From the NCBI GenBank assembly GCA_018657625.1, contig JABHWU010000096.1, positions 1-64,000 on the forward strand: a DNA stretch of 64,000 nucleotides, read 5' to 3'. Below the pieces are notes generated by a model, which did not search any database, was not told where the DNA came from, and saw nothing but the letters and a program-made list of their open reading frames with translations. Below are positions 26,842-36,237 of this stretch, in pieces. Source of the stretch: Deltaproteobacteria bacterium. Its GTDB lineage: Bacteria; SAR324; XYD2-FULL-50-16. Position 1 is the first letter of the stretch. Each line of letters opens with the position of its first letter. A program made the translations under genes and the position numbers.

Positions 26842-28560
26842 TTAGAATTTTCTGACTTCAAAATTCACGATTTTTCGGGAAGTATTGGCCACGTTATCGA
26901 TACTTTCAATTTCAACTCTATATTGACCTGGCTTTTTAAACAGGACAGCGGCTGATTTATAAGTAACAGCTTTACCATCATTAATGCGATAGGTTATCTT
27001 TCGAATTCCGGACTGTTTATCTGTTGAAGCCAGATATAATAAAACTTTCGGAGGATAAATTTCCAGGCCCGGTTCGTTTTGAGCCACGCTGAAATGATGA
27101 AAGATCCGAGGTGGTTGCTCATCAACAAACAAACTCATTTTCTTAGCAGCCGTTTTGTTATTCACATTATCCATTGCTTCGTAACTAACTTCATGAAGTC
27201 CTTCTGCCAGAATATTAAATGATTTATTTTCCATAACCGGCATTTGGGCATCGAGGGTATAAGACATACTTTTCACGTCTGATAGGTTATCTTTAAGATT
27301 AAACATTATTTCAGTCATCATCCGAATATAGTGGATTCTTCTACTGAAATAATGTTCCCCTTTAAAGACCGGTTTCATTGTTGGCGAACTAATATCAACA
27401 ATAACTTCCTTAGTGGTTATTTTACTGATATTAATCACGCGATCACTGGCAGCATAACGGAATATAGTTTTACCATTTCGTTTGGGGAACCCAAAAGGAA
27501 TTTCAAAAATACTACCGGCTTTATCTTTCTTACCCAGATAATATCTAATTCTTCGAACACCAGCTTTGTTATCCGTGGCCGATAAATCGATGGTTGTCCT
27601 GCCTGAAACGAACAAATCTTTATCTTTTCTAAATTTATCCCCAACAACGAAGTAACGGGTTTTGGGTGGAATTTTATCCAGATAAAAATTATAAGTGACA
27701 TTGTCTTCTAAATTTAGAACTCTATCTACAGCGCCATAAACGATACTATGTTGACCATCTTCAAGACCATTCATATTCAAAGGCACGTTTTTATAAACCT
27801 GTTTTTTACCTTTAAATCTAAAGTTAATTTTATCCACCCCTGCTTTTTCATCGTGACTCTCTAATTTAATGATTGCTCTGGGAGATAAAATATCCTGATA
27901 ATGTGGTCCACCTAGTATATGGCTTGTTTTAGGAGCAGTGAAATCTAAAGCATAATATTGCTTCTTCAGTTTTGACTGATTTCCAACATTATCGAGTGCG
28001 TAATATTTAAGATCATAATCTTTTTCGATCAGGAAACGAATCGGGCTTAAATACTTTGTATTTGCTGAGGCATCAATTGTATAATAAGCTGAATGAAGTC
28101 CGGAATCTTCATCTTTAAAATTCAAAGTAACTGTTACAGGCTTTCCATAAACAACTCTTTTTCCACTGATAGCTTTAGGTGCCTTCGAGACAGAAACAGT
28201 GGACTTTGGAGAACGTCCATCGTCAAATATATGAAATAGATGTGGCCCCTTACGTTTTTGAATGTTCGCATGATCTTCCGGATGAATTAAAGTGTGTTCA
28301 CCATGACCTTCAAAATGAAAAGGTACGATTGGTTTTGAAGGATCCTTACTAGCATCATTCCTTAAATAGTATGACTTGGCATTTTCATCAGGAGAAACCG
28401 TCAGTTTAATATAAATGGGTTGATTACTACGGACGTAGGTTTTTCCATCCGGACTGACATATACCGGGCCGGGTCGTTTAACCCCGCTGCTTTGCGAAAA
28501 AGCAGTGAAGGGCAATATCAATAACGCTACACTTATAAATAATTTAAAAATGATTTGCAT
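26842..28560 (-). CDS. Secreted or outer-membrane OmpL47-like repeat protein
   Basis: A 572-residue exported protein. The ATG at 28560 has AGGAGG upstream and gives a clean signal peptide, MQIIFKLFISVALLILPFTAFSQ. The mature part is a series of about 100-residue immunoglobulin-like beta domains with repeated patterns such as DKIPPKTRYFVVGD, DEQPPRIFHHF and DNVANTSRKIVNFEV. This resembles OmpL47-type surface proteins and other proteins with Y-x-D-N-V/I-G-N repeats. Structural or binding role is inferred; no catalytic motif is seen. It ends before the GGGGACA inverted repeat. Confidence 0.75.
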   Translation of the reverse strand: MQIIFKLFISVALLILPFTAFSQSSGVKRPGPVYVSPDGKTYVRSNQPIYIKLTVSPDENAKSYYLRNDASKDPSKPIVPFHFEGHGEHTLIHPEDHANIQKRKGPHLFHIFDDGRSPKSTVSVSKAPKAISGKRVVYGKPVTVTLNFKDEDSGLHSAYYTIDASANTKYLSPIRFLIEKDYDLKYYALDNVGNQSKLKKQYYALDFTAPKTSHILGGPHYQDILSPRAIIKLESHDEKAGVDKINFRFKGKKQVYKNVPLNMNGLEDGQHSIVYGAVDRVLNLEDNVTYNFYLDKIPPKTRYFVVGDKFRKDKDLFVSGRTTIDLSATDNKAGVRRIRYYLGKKDKAGSIFEIPFGFPKRNGKTIFRYAASDRVINISKITTKEVIVDISSPTMKPVFKGEHYFSRRIHYIRMMTEIMFNLKDNLSDVKSMSYTLDAQMPVMENKSFNILAEGLHEVSYEAMDNVNNKTAAKKMSLFVDEQPPRIFHHFSVAQNEPGLEIYPPKVLLYLASTDKQSGIRKITYRINDGKAVTYKSAAVLFKKPGQYRVEIESIDNVANTSRKIVNFEVRKF

Positions 28561-28706
28561 CTCACCTCCTAACGGTTTTGATTTTCGAAAAAAGTTGTAG
28601 TATACCTTAAAGCCGTAACACACAAATAATAAAAAATAAACACAATTTGTTGCATATCATAGATTATATTTCAGACTGCTTCAAGGCTTCATTCATATTC
28701 TTTAAT

Positions 28707-31064
28707 TTAGCTGTCAATCCTTTTAACATCAAGTAAATTGTCCTGGTTTAGATTCAACATCAACGCTCCTTTTAAATCAGGCTCTTTTAATATTAACTTT
28801 GATAAGGGCTTAATCAACATTCGATTAAAGGCATTCTTCAAAGGACGAGCACCATATTTTAAATCAAATCCGGATTGTAAAATCCGTTCATAGAACTGTT
28901 TATTAAGCTGAATCTGCAACTCCCGATCCTGTAATTTCTCATTTAATAATTCCAACTCTCTTTCAATGAGTTGGTGAATAATTTCATTGTTTAAGTGATT
29001 AAAATATAGCACCGCATCTAAGCGACCAATCATCTCATTTTTAAAAAATATCTCATGATCCTTTAAATTGGATGTCGCCATTATGACACAGTTTTTAAAA
29101 TTAACCACCCGGCCCTGGGCATCAGTTAAACGACCATCATCAATAATTTGTAATAGGATATCACTAAAGTCCGGATGGGCTTTTTCAATTTCATCAAATA
29201 AAATGATACTATATGGGTTTCGACGAATCGCCTCTGTTAAAATACCGCCTTTTTCATACCCAACATATCCCGGAGGTGCCCCGATCAATTTTGCAACAGC
29301 ATGCCGTTCGCTGTATTCACTCAAATCAATTCTAAAAAGATGTTTCTCATCACCAAATAGAAACCTGGATAAAACTTTGGCAGTTTCTGTTTTTCCAACG
29401 CCAGAAGGTCCCATGATCAGAAAACTTCCCAAAGGACGACTCTGATCTGTTAATCCGGCATGAGCCGCAATCAGAGTATCCGAAATTTCAGCAATCGCTT
29501 CCGTTTGACCCAGTACATGACGATTTAAATAGGCTTCTAATTCTAAAAGATTTTGCTGTTGTGTTCGTAGGACACGTTCTACAGGGACACCTGTAGCTCT
29601 GGCGATCACTTCACCGATATTCTTACGGACAAGTTTCCAGGAGATATCAAATGTTTCCAATGTTTCTACCATCTTTGGAATATCACCGTATTTCAATCGC
29701 GATGCGGTTTCAAAGTCACCTTCTGTTTCTGCTTTTTGTAGGAGAAAGTTAGCTTTATCCAGCTGTTGCTTTATTTGGGCAACTTTTTTTAATTCCAGAA
29801 CTTTACCTTCCCACTCTTTTTTATCATGATTGAATTGATTTTCTAATTCAGAAATTTCAGTTTTAAGCACTTTATTTTGTGGATTGGCATTTATCAGAAT
29901 TTTTTTACTTCGTATTAAAGAATCTAATACAGCTAAATCAGGTGGCATCGAATCAGCACTTAATTTCAACCCTGCTGCTGCTTCGTCAATAATATCAATG
30001 GCTTTATCCGGTAAATATCGATCTGATATGTATTGATCTGATAAATAAACAGCACTGACAATCGCTTCTTCTGTGATTTCTATACCATGATGGATTTCCA
30101 ATTTTTCTTTTAAACCAACCAAAATTTGAATCGTGTCTTCCTTGGTCGGCTCACTAACTAAAACCTGGTGAAATCGTCGCTCAAGGGCTGAATCAGTTTC
30201 AATATATTTTTTATATTCTTCTAAAGTTGTCGCACCAATGCAATTCAGTTCCCCCCGGGCCAAAGCGGGTTTTAATAAGTTGGCTGCATCCATGGCACCA
30301 TCAGTTTTTCCGGCACCGATGATTAGATGGATTTCATCAATAAAAATAATGGCTTCTCTACCTTTCCCCTTAATGAACCTAATTAAGGCATTCATCTTTT
30401 CCTCAAATTCACCCCGGTATTTGGTCCCAGCCATTAACATCCCCATATTGAGTGTGTAAATTTGCTTACCTAAAATAATATCCGGCACCTGATTATTTTG
30501 GATTAAACCCGCTAATCCTTCAATGATAGCTGTTTTTCCCACTCCAGGTGCTCCAACCAACACCGGGTTGTTTTTAGTTCGTCGACACAAAATTTCCTGT
30601 ACTCTTCGGATCTCTGTCGCTCTGCCAATAACCGGATCCAACTTACCTTTTTCTGCTAATTCATTTAAATTGATTAAAAAATCCGGTTGCTCCGTTTCCT
30701 GATCTTCGGGTATCTCAACCTTCAATTGTGGAAAATATTTTGTAAAATTCCTTAGTAAATCCGCTTCGTTAATAGTATCCCGACCAGCTTGTATCGCTTC
30801 CGATGAAGCTAAAGTGAACCACTCAGATAAATTGGGAGAGGGTTTGATTTCAGATAAACTTATTTTCCCGACTGTTGGTAATTGATCCAACAATCCGATG
30901 AGTATTTTTTTTTCCGATTTTAATTGTTTAGATGCAATTGTATTTGGGTTCTTTATTAATCCCCATAGTAAGTGATATTCAGTTAATTCATTGTGTTTTC
31001 TTTTAATTGCTTCTGTCTGCGCTAATTCAATTGAACCGGTAACAATTGGATCAAAATTATTCAT
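28707..31064 (-). CDS. clpB: ClpB-type AAA+ disaggregase/chaperone
   Basis: A cytoplasmic hexameric unfoldase of 785 residues that rescues aggregated proteins with DnaK. A Clp N domain (about 1-120) is followed by AAA-1 (Walker A GAPGVGKTAIIEG near 173), a middle domain with EGDFETASRLKYGDIPKM, and AAA-2 (GPSGVGKTETAKV near 553, then GAPPGYVGYEKGG). The middle domain is shorter than in E. coli ClpB and the protein is about 70 residues shorter overall, so a ClpB/ClpC intermediate is possible, but the KYGDIPK segment favours ClpB. AGGAGGA precedes the ATG. A CIRCE operator lies 60 bases upstream, so HrcA probably controls it. Confidence 0.88.
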   Translation of the reverse strand: MNNFDPIVTGSIELAQTEAIKRKHNELTEYHLLWGLIKNPNTIASKQLKSEKKILIGLLDQLPTVGKISLSEIKPSPNLSEWFTLASSEAIQAGRDTINEADLLRNFTKYFPQLKVEIPEDQETEQPDFLINLNELAEKGKLDPVIGRATEIRRVQEILCRRTKNNPVLVGAPGVGKTAIIEGLAGLIQNNQVPDIILGKQIYTLNMGMLMAGTKYRGEFEEKMNALIRFIKGKGREAIIFIDEIHLIIGAGKTDGAMDAANLLKPALARGELNCIGATTLEEYKKYIETDSALERRFHQVLVSEPTKEDTIQILVGLKEKLEIHHGIEITEEAIVSAVYLSDQYISDRYLPDKAIDIIDEAAAGLKLSADSMPPDLAVLDSLIRSKKILINANPQNKVLKTEISELENQFNHDKKEWEGKVLELKKVAQIKQQLDKANFLLQKAETEGDFETASRLKYGDIPKMVETLETFDISWKLVRKNIGEVIARATGVPVERVLRTQQQNLLELEAYLNRHVLGQTEAIAEISDTLIAAHAGLTDQSRPLGSFLIMGPSGVGKTETAKVLSRFLFGDEKHLFRIDLSEYSERHAVAKLIGAPPGYVGYEKGGILTEAIRRNPYSIILFDEIEKAHPDFSDILLQIIDDGRLTDAQGRVVNFKNCVIMATSNLKDHEIFFKNEMIGRLDAVLYFNHLNNEIIHQLIERELELLNEKLQDRELQIQLNKQFYERILQSGFDLKYGARPLKNAFNRMLIKPLSKLILKEPDLKGALMLNLNQDNLLDVKRIDS

Positions 31065-31123
31065 ATATCCTCCTGCTTTTGTAAATAAAATATTGTTTAT
31101 CGTAGATTTGATTTTAAGTTTTG

Positions 31124-31150
31124 TTAGCACTCTATCACGTAGAGTGCTAA
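31124..31150. promoter_or_regulatory. CIRCE operator (HrcA-binding site)
   Basis: TTAGCACTC at 31124-31132 and GAGTGCTAA at 31142-31150 are separated by 9 bases, matching the CIRCE consensus exactly. It lies in the clpB leader. HrcA should repress clpB through it and release on heat shock. Confidence 0.95.
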
Positions 31151-31324
31151 AAATCCATTGAAAACGTTTTTTGATGATTGTTTCCTTAAAAAATCAAAAA
31201 AAAATTGTTTTACATCAATTTTAGTTGATATTATCATATATTAATGTCAAAAGTATTCTTGGATTGTTGCAGAAATCAACTGTTGTTTTTTTAACACATT
31301 ATCCATCTAAAAGAGAACCTCACT

Positions 31325-32236
31325 ATGTTAAATAAATTAATCGCTGCCATACTACCTGTTATGCCGCAAAAATTAATCTGGTTATTTTCTAAAAGATATA
31401 TTGCTGGGGAATCACTGACAACGGCTATTGAAGCCGCGAAAAAGCTAAATCAGAAAGGGGTTCTGGTAACTATTGATATTTTAGGGGAGTTTATCACCAC
31501 ACTTGATGAAGCTGCAAAAAACAGGGATGAATATTTAGACATGATTGAAACCATGGAAAAGGAGAATATCGATGGTAATTACTCCTTAAAACCAACGATG
31601 TTTGGATTATTGATTGATCAAAATATTTGTTTTGAGCATATCCGTTCTATTGTTAAAAAAGCTGCTGAATATGACAATTTTATTCGAATTGATATGGAGG
31701 ATTCCCAGTGTGTTGATTTGGAAATAGAAATTTTCAGAAAAATCAAGGCCGAATTCCCTAAGAATGTTGGCTTGGTTGTTCAGGCATACCTAAAAAGAAC
31801 ATTATCTGATTTGCAGGATATGACAGACATGCAAAGCGATAACAATCCTGTTAATTTTCGCTTATGTAAAGGCATCTACGTTGAATCTCCTGAAATAGCC
31901 TACAAGAATTATCAGGAAATCAATGAGCACTACCTGGAGGATCTGGAATACATGTTTAAAAATAACTTATATCCGGGAATTGCCACTCATGATATTCCTG
32001 TGGTAGAAGGTGCCTACCAATTAATCGAGAAGTATGCGATTCCTAAAGAAAAATATGAATTCCAGATGCTTTACGGTGTCAGGCCGGAATTAAGGCAGTC
32101 CATTCTTGACAAAGGAAACCGGGTACGGGTTTATATTCCCTATGGAAAACAATGGATGGGATATTCTGTACGCAGAATTAAAGAAAATCCCAAAATGGCT
32201 AGTTATATTTTAAAAGCGCTGCTTTTCAGAGGATAA
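31325..32236 (+). CDS. Proline dehydrogenase
   Basis: A flavoenzyme of 303 residues that oxidises proline to pyrroline-5-carboxylate. Motifs typical of the barrel are seen: LKPTMFGL near 95, NFIRIDMEDS near 118, VVQAYLKRT near 155, FRLCKGIYVE near 178, ATHD near 219, and at the end RVRVYIPYGKQWMGYSVRRIKENP, which binds substrate and FAD. It is the short single-function type; the P5C dehydrogenase partner is not in the window. The start has a weak GAGAACC upstream. It is divergent from clpB. Confidence 0.93.
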   Translation: MLNKLIAAILPVMPQKLIWLFSKRYIAGESLTTAIEAAKKLNQKGVLVTIDILGEFITTLDEAAKNRDEYLDMIETMEKENIDGNYSLKPTMFGLLIDQNICFEHIRSIVKKAAEYDNFIRIDMEDSQCVDLEIEIFRKIKAEFPKNVGLVVQAYLKRTLSDLQDMTDMQSDNNPVNFRLCKGIYVESPEIAYKNYQEINEHYLEDLEYMFKNNLYPGIATHDIPVVEGAYQLIEKYAIPKEKYEFQMLYGVRPELRQSILDKGNRVRVYIPYGKQWMGYSVRRIKENPKMASYILKALLFRG

Positions 32237-32272
32237 TCATTTTATCTGATCTGCAATATAATTTCTGATGGT

Positions 32273-34762
32273 CTAGTCGGTTTTCGACAAGGGTTTAAAA
32301 CCAATAATAGTCACATCATCTAATCGGTCATTTTTAGCCTGAAAGGTTTGAAATGCGTTTAAAATCATACCCTGTTGAACTTCAAACGGTCGGTTGGACA
32401 CCTGAAGCAGCAAATTATGCAATCTTTTTTTACCAAAATGAATCCGTTTGGGCCCGCCTAATTGATCTGTAACTCCATCTGTATACAAATAAAAGCTCAT
32501 ATCACTGCTTAGTGAAATTACGGTATTATCAAAGTGACTATCCATGGTAGATCTCTTGTAGCCAATATTTTTTCGGTTACCCTTAATGACATCAATTTGA
32601 TTATTTTCTACCTGTATCAAAGGAATTCCTGCACTGGCAAAAGTGAGCGTATTATCCGGTTGATTAACATAGCAAATTGCAGCTTCAAGTCCGTCATCTG
32701 ATAATGCATTTCCAGTATGCTGATGGAGTGCTGTTTTTATAAATACATTCAATCTTCTTAAAATTTCCGACGGGTCTTTAATATCATCATCTTTTATAAT
32801 TCCCTTTAAACCTGACGAAGCCAGCATGGTCATAAAAGCCCCCGGTACACCATGACCGGTACAATCTATGATAGACAAAATGTAACCATTTTCAAAAAAA
32901 GTGGTGAAATACATATCGCCACCGACAATGTCCCTGGGCTGCCAGATAAAAAAACTTTCAGGAATCTGTTCCTGAATATGTTTAATTTCAGGTAAAAGGG
33001 AGCTTTGTATCCGTTTCGCATATTCAATACTGGACAGAAGTTTTTGATTGGACGTTTGAACATTATCTAGAGCAGCCGACAGTTTAATGGTACGCTCTTT
33101 GACGACACTTTCTAAGTTAACATTCATCCGTTTCATTTTAGAAAGCAATTTATCTTTAGTATAATTTGCTTTGATCAAGGAAATGTTTTTTTCTTCTATT
33201 AATTCCAACATATTAACATTTTTAACTGCTGAAATCGTTAATCTGGATACAGCCAGAATAAATTCGTTATCCGATTCATTGTAGTCAATAATTGCCGGAT
33301 CTCCATATAATAACAGTGTGCCTGCTGTTTTTCCTTGATATTGCAAAGGAGCAACAAGAAAACTAAATGGTAATTCTTTTATTAAAGTGTCTTCATTGGC
33401 AGCATTTTCAATAAAAATAATTTTATTTAGACTAATCGATTGCTGAATAATTTCTTCCATCAATAAAGTAAGATCCTGTTGAGCATCAAAATCCTGTTGA
33501 GTGATATACTCTGATTCTAAACAACTGTCGTCTCCACAAAAATGTATGATTCCTCCCAGGACCTGAGTCTTTTTTTTCATTAAATCCACTACCGTTTCCA
33601 ATATCTCTTCGCCCTTTTTTGCGGTAACCAGTTTTTGCCCAGCAATATTTAAAGTTTTAAGATCCTCTATTTTCAGTTGGATAGCTTCTTTCATTTGATT
33701 AAAACTTTTGGTAAGATTACCCATTTCATCATTGCTATCGTAAACCAGATCTCCGTCGAGATTTCCTTTTGCCAGTTTTACTGCACTCTGACTGAGAGAG
33801 ATAATTGGATTCGTAATTCGACGGGAGAACAATAAGCCAAACAAAATGCTTAGAATCAAACTAATGGCTGAGATTATGAAGACCTGCGTTAAATCAAATT
33901 TAAAATTTTCATTGATTTTCAATCGAATATTTTCTTCTTCATGCCAGTAACTTTTATTAATTAATCGTGCGATTTTTCCAATCTCTGGTGCAATGGGCAG
34001 AATATCTTTTTTTATAATATGATCAATATTGTTTGTATCTTTTTTGATCTTTAAAGAAATTACCTTTAACCGTGATACATTATTAAAAATCTGCCTCCAT
34101 TCACTTTGAAAAATCTGATTCGTCCCTATATTTTGTTTTTGATAGTTAATCATTATTTTTTCAACTGATTCAATAATCTTATACATTTTATCAGCAATGA
34201 TGTTATCATTTTGTGAGTTAGGGAAAGAATTTTTTTGAGTATAAACAAGTAACTTTTGATGTGCCTTAATCAAATTATTTCTGGAATTATCAGATGGCAT
34301 CGGCAATAATACCATCGAATCCGCTGTTTTTTGTATGTTTTGTATCAAACCTGAGAATTTCTGTTTTTCCAGATCAAAACGGTTTATTAATTTTGCCAAC
34401 TTAATATAATTCTTTTGATATGGGATAATTAGTTCATGGATTTGATTAAATAAATTTAACCGCTCTTCATCCATTTCTTGAATACCGATATCAACAATCA
34501 ACTTTTGCAGCTTGGAAAGGCTTTTCAAGGATTGTTGGTTATCATCATGTTCATGCTTAAATATAAATTGATTAATAAAAAACCTTGTTTCCCACACTTT
34601 CTCAACAATTTGATCCATAATTTTTACATTTGTCGCCAGCTGCTCTGATAAATTATATTTTTGATTTAAAAGGTAAAAATGACTATAGTTAATGGCTGAA
34701 ATGATAAAAGTTGCCATGGCGATGACTAAATATCCAGACAGGATCTTCGTTCGTATCTTCAT
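32273..34762 (-). CDS. Membrane HAMP-GAF-SpoIIE protein phosphatase
   Basis: A membrane-bound receptor of about 829 residues with a PP2C-type phosphatase output. One N-terminal helix, a periplasmic four-helix-like sensor (about 35-285) and a second helix (about 290-310) are followed by HAMP (RRITNPIISLSQSAVKLAKG), a GAF-like domain (about 370-520), a coiled coil and the SpoIIE phosphatase (about 580-825). The phosphatase keeps WQPRDIVGGDMYF and IDCTGHGVPGAFMTML, with both metal aspartates. Such proteins dephosphorylate anti-sigma antagonists in partner-switching systems. No anti-sigma or antagonist gene is adjacent. The ATG at 34762 is likely; a TTG 4 codons earlier is possible. Confidence 0.88.
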   Translation of the reverse strand: MKIRTKILSGYLVIAMATFIISAINYSHFYLLNQKYNLSEQLATNVKIMDQIVEKVWETRFFINQFIFKHEHDDNQQSLKSLSKLQKLIVDIGIQEMDEERLNLFNQIHELIIPYQKNYIKLAKLINRFDLEKQKFSGLIQNIQKTADSMVLLPMPSDNSRNNLIKAHQKLLVYTQKNSFPNSQNDNIIADKMYKIIESVEKIMINYQKQNIGTNQIFQSEWRQIFNNVSRLKVISLKIKKDTNNIDHIIKKDILPIAPEIGKIARLINKSYWHEEENIRLKINENFKFDLTQVFIISAISLILSILFGLLFSRRITNPIISLSQSAVKLAKGNLDGDLVYDSNDEMGNLTKSFNQMKEAIQLKIEDLKTLNIAGQKLVTAKKGEEILETVVDLMKKKTQVLGGIIHFCGDDSCLESEYITQQDFDAQQDLTLLMEEIIQQSISLNKIIFIENAANEDTLIKELPFSFLVAPLQYQGKTAGTLLLYGDPAIIDYNESDNEFILAVSRLTISAVKNVNMLELIEEKNISLIKANYTKDKLLSKMKRMNVNLESVVKERTIKLSAALDNVQTSNQKLLSSIEYAKRIQSSLLPEIKHIQEQIPESFFIWQPRDIVGGDMYFTTFFENGYILSIIDCTGHGVPGAFMTMLASSGLKGIIKDDDIKDPSEILRRLNVFIKTALHQHTGNALSDDGLEAAICYVNQPDNTLTFASAGIPLIQVENNQIDVIKGNRKNIGYKRSTMDSHFDNTVISLSSDMSFYLYTDGVTDQLGGPKRIHFGKKRLHNLLLQVSNRPFEVQQGMILNAFQTFQAKNDRLDDVTIIGFKPLSKTD

Positions 34763-34917
34763 TGACAGGACCAATCATAAAAATGGGTTTTAAGTATATT
34801 CTGGTCTATTAAGTTCTTACATCGTATTATTTTTTACAGTACAGCAGTATAAACTCTTTTTAAGAACTAAGCAATTGTTCTCCATTTTTTAAGAATTTAG
34901 ACGATTCGTTTTCCGCA

Positions 34918-35070
34918 ATAGCAATTTTCAATTTCGTACCTTTATCTGTATGCTGAACGGAGTCGAAGCATAGTCTTAGACTACTACGGTTACCAAGCGG
35001 AGTAGAGGTATGCTCACCCTTCGACTTCGCTCAGTGTCCGAATATGTTCAATGCAAATGCAAATTGCTAT
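34918..35070. repeat. Nested inverted-repeat element (153 bases)
   Basis: The outer arms ATAGCAATTT (34918-34927) and AAATTGCTAT (35061-35070) are exact complements. Inside, CTGAACGGAGTCGAAG (34953-34968) pairs with CTTCGACTTCGCTCAG (35019-35034) with two mismatches. The CTGAGCGGAGTCGAAG theme is a repeat seen in many bacterial genomes. The unit resembles a MITE or a large REP-type element and encodes nothing. Confidence 0.7.
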
Positions 35071-35568
35071 AGTATACGAAAGTTAGATATTTGTTTTACA
35101 AGTGAATATTACCATTGAAGATGAGGTCATAAACAAATTTGAAGATTTTAATATTGATATCAATCAACCACAACTGAAAATAGGATATAAATGTAAAATC
35201 GGGGTGCTATCTGGCAAAAGAACGGATTATTTGCAGTGAAACACTGTCTATTTAATTAATGTTGATAACATCCAAAATCTTTAAAATCTGGAAAAAATAA
35301 AATAGAATCAATTTATTAATATTGCACAAAACAGTTGTGTTATTAGTTTGATAGATTAACAGGGTAGATACAAAGCTTTGCATAGATAATCGTTTCCCGT
35401 TAATAGGCAATTAAGGATGTTTAAATATTGATTTGATAACTTTAAAAAACCAATGATATTTGATTGCTGCAGAAGTATTAACGTTTTGATACCCGTGTTA
35501 TATTTTCATTTACTAATAATCTTTTGCATTATTAGCTAAATTTAGGTAAAACTTTAAAAGATTTTACT
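35071..35568. other. AT-rich intergenic stretch
   Basis: No real gene was recognised. A GTG-started frame of about 44 codons at 35104-35238 may be a decayed remnant; it has no familiar motif and no ribosome-binding site. The rest is low-complexity AT-rich DNA. Confidence 0.35.
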
Positions 35569-35714
35569 TAATTAGTGTTCGAACGAAAATGCCATTATTG
35601 GATAACAAACCGGTAATTGGGGGACACGTAACTATCGGGTATTTAATTGTTTAAGCCTTTGCTAAAAATTGTACATGTCCCCAAATTACCTACTTTTCGT
35701 TCAGACACTAATTA
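35569..35714. repeat. Composite inverted-repeat element with GGGGACA inner arms
   Basis: Outer arms TAATTAGTGT..GAACGAAAA (35569-35589) and TTTTCGTTC..ACACTAATTA (35694-35713) are complementary apart from the central two bases. Inner arms GGGGACACGTAAC (35620-35632) and GTACATGTCCCC (35671-35682) match the inverted repeat at 26782-26813. The left half also resembles 1497-1555. It ends 38 bases before the DUF1566 ATG and so may contribute its promoter or leader. Confidence 0.72.
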
Positions 35715-35751
35715 TTTGTTGTTCAACAAATTTTATTATACAAGGTTGGTT

Positions 35752-36171
35752 ATGAAAAAGATTTTCTTTATGGTACTTATCACCATGATCATAACAAATA
35801 TATTTGCGCAAGAAAATGGGGAGAATATGACATTAAAAGATCAGGCCACTGGTCTTACCTGGCAAAGCGGAGAAAATGATACCAGTAAAATGAAATATGA
35901 CTGGGCAAAATCATATTGTGAAAGTATTCAAATTGCAGGAAAAAACGGATGGCGATTGCCAACAGTAAAGGAGTTATTAACGTTAATCGATTACAAAAAG
36001 GTTGATCCAGCTACCAGCTTAGAATTTGAAACAATCTATCCCTCCTATTACTGGTCTTCAGAAGTAACGGCTTTCTATGATCAACGAATATGGGCTGTCA
36101 ATTTTAAAAATGGTGCAGTAAGTCCTTATAAAAGAAATTATTCAACACATGTCAGATGTGTTCATAAATAA
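35752..36171 (+). CDS. Secreted DUF1566 (Lcl C-terminal-like) protein
   Basis: A 139-residue exported protein: a signal peptide (MKKIFFMVLITMIITNIFA) is followed by a DUF1566 domain with LTWQSGEN, ANSYCE-like AKSYCESI, NGWRLPTVKELLTLID and SSEVTAF...AVNFKNG, ending with VRCVHK. The WRLPT motif and two cysteines are the family mark; related domains occur in surface lectin-like proteins, fold related to C-type lectins. AAGGTT lies upstream. The function here is unknown. Its leader contains the repeat element ending at 35714. Confidence 0.85.
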   Translation: MKKIFFMVLITMIITNIFAQENGENMTLKDQATGLTWQSGENDTSKMKYDWAKSYCESIQIAGKNGWRLPTVKELLTLIDYKKVDPATSLEFETIYPSYYWSSEVTAFYDQRIWAVNFKNGAVSPYKRNYSTHVRCVHK

Positions 36172-36237
36172 ATATAATATTTGTGGTGTTTACTGTGTTA
36201 TAGATGTGCATTCCAATCAATATTAATAAGGAAGTTA

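Noticed and set aside
35104-35238. GTG-started 44-codon frame between two repeat elements.
   Set aside because: No ribosome-binding site and no recognised motif; it lies in AT-rich DNA between repeats, so I treat it as non-coding or a remnant.
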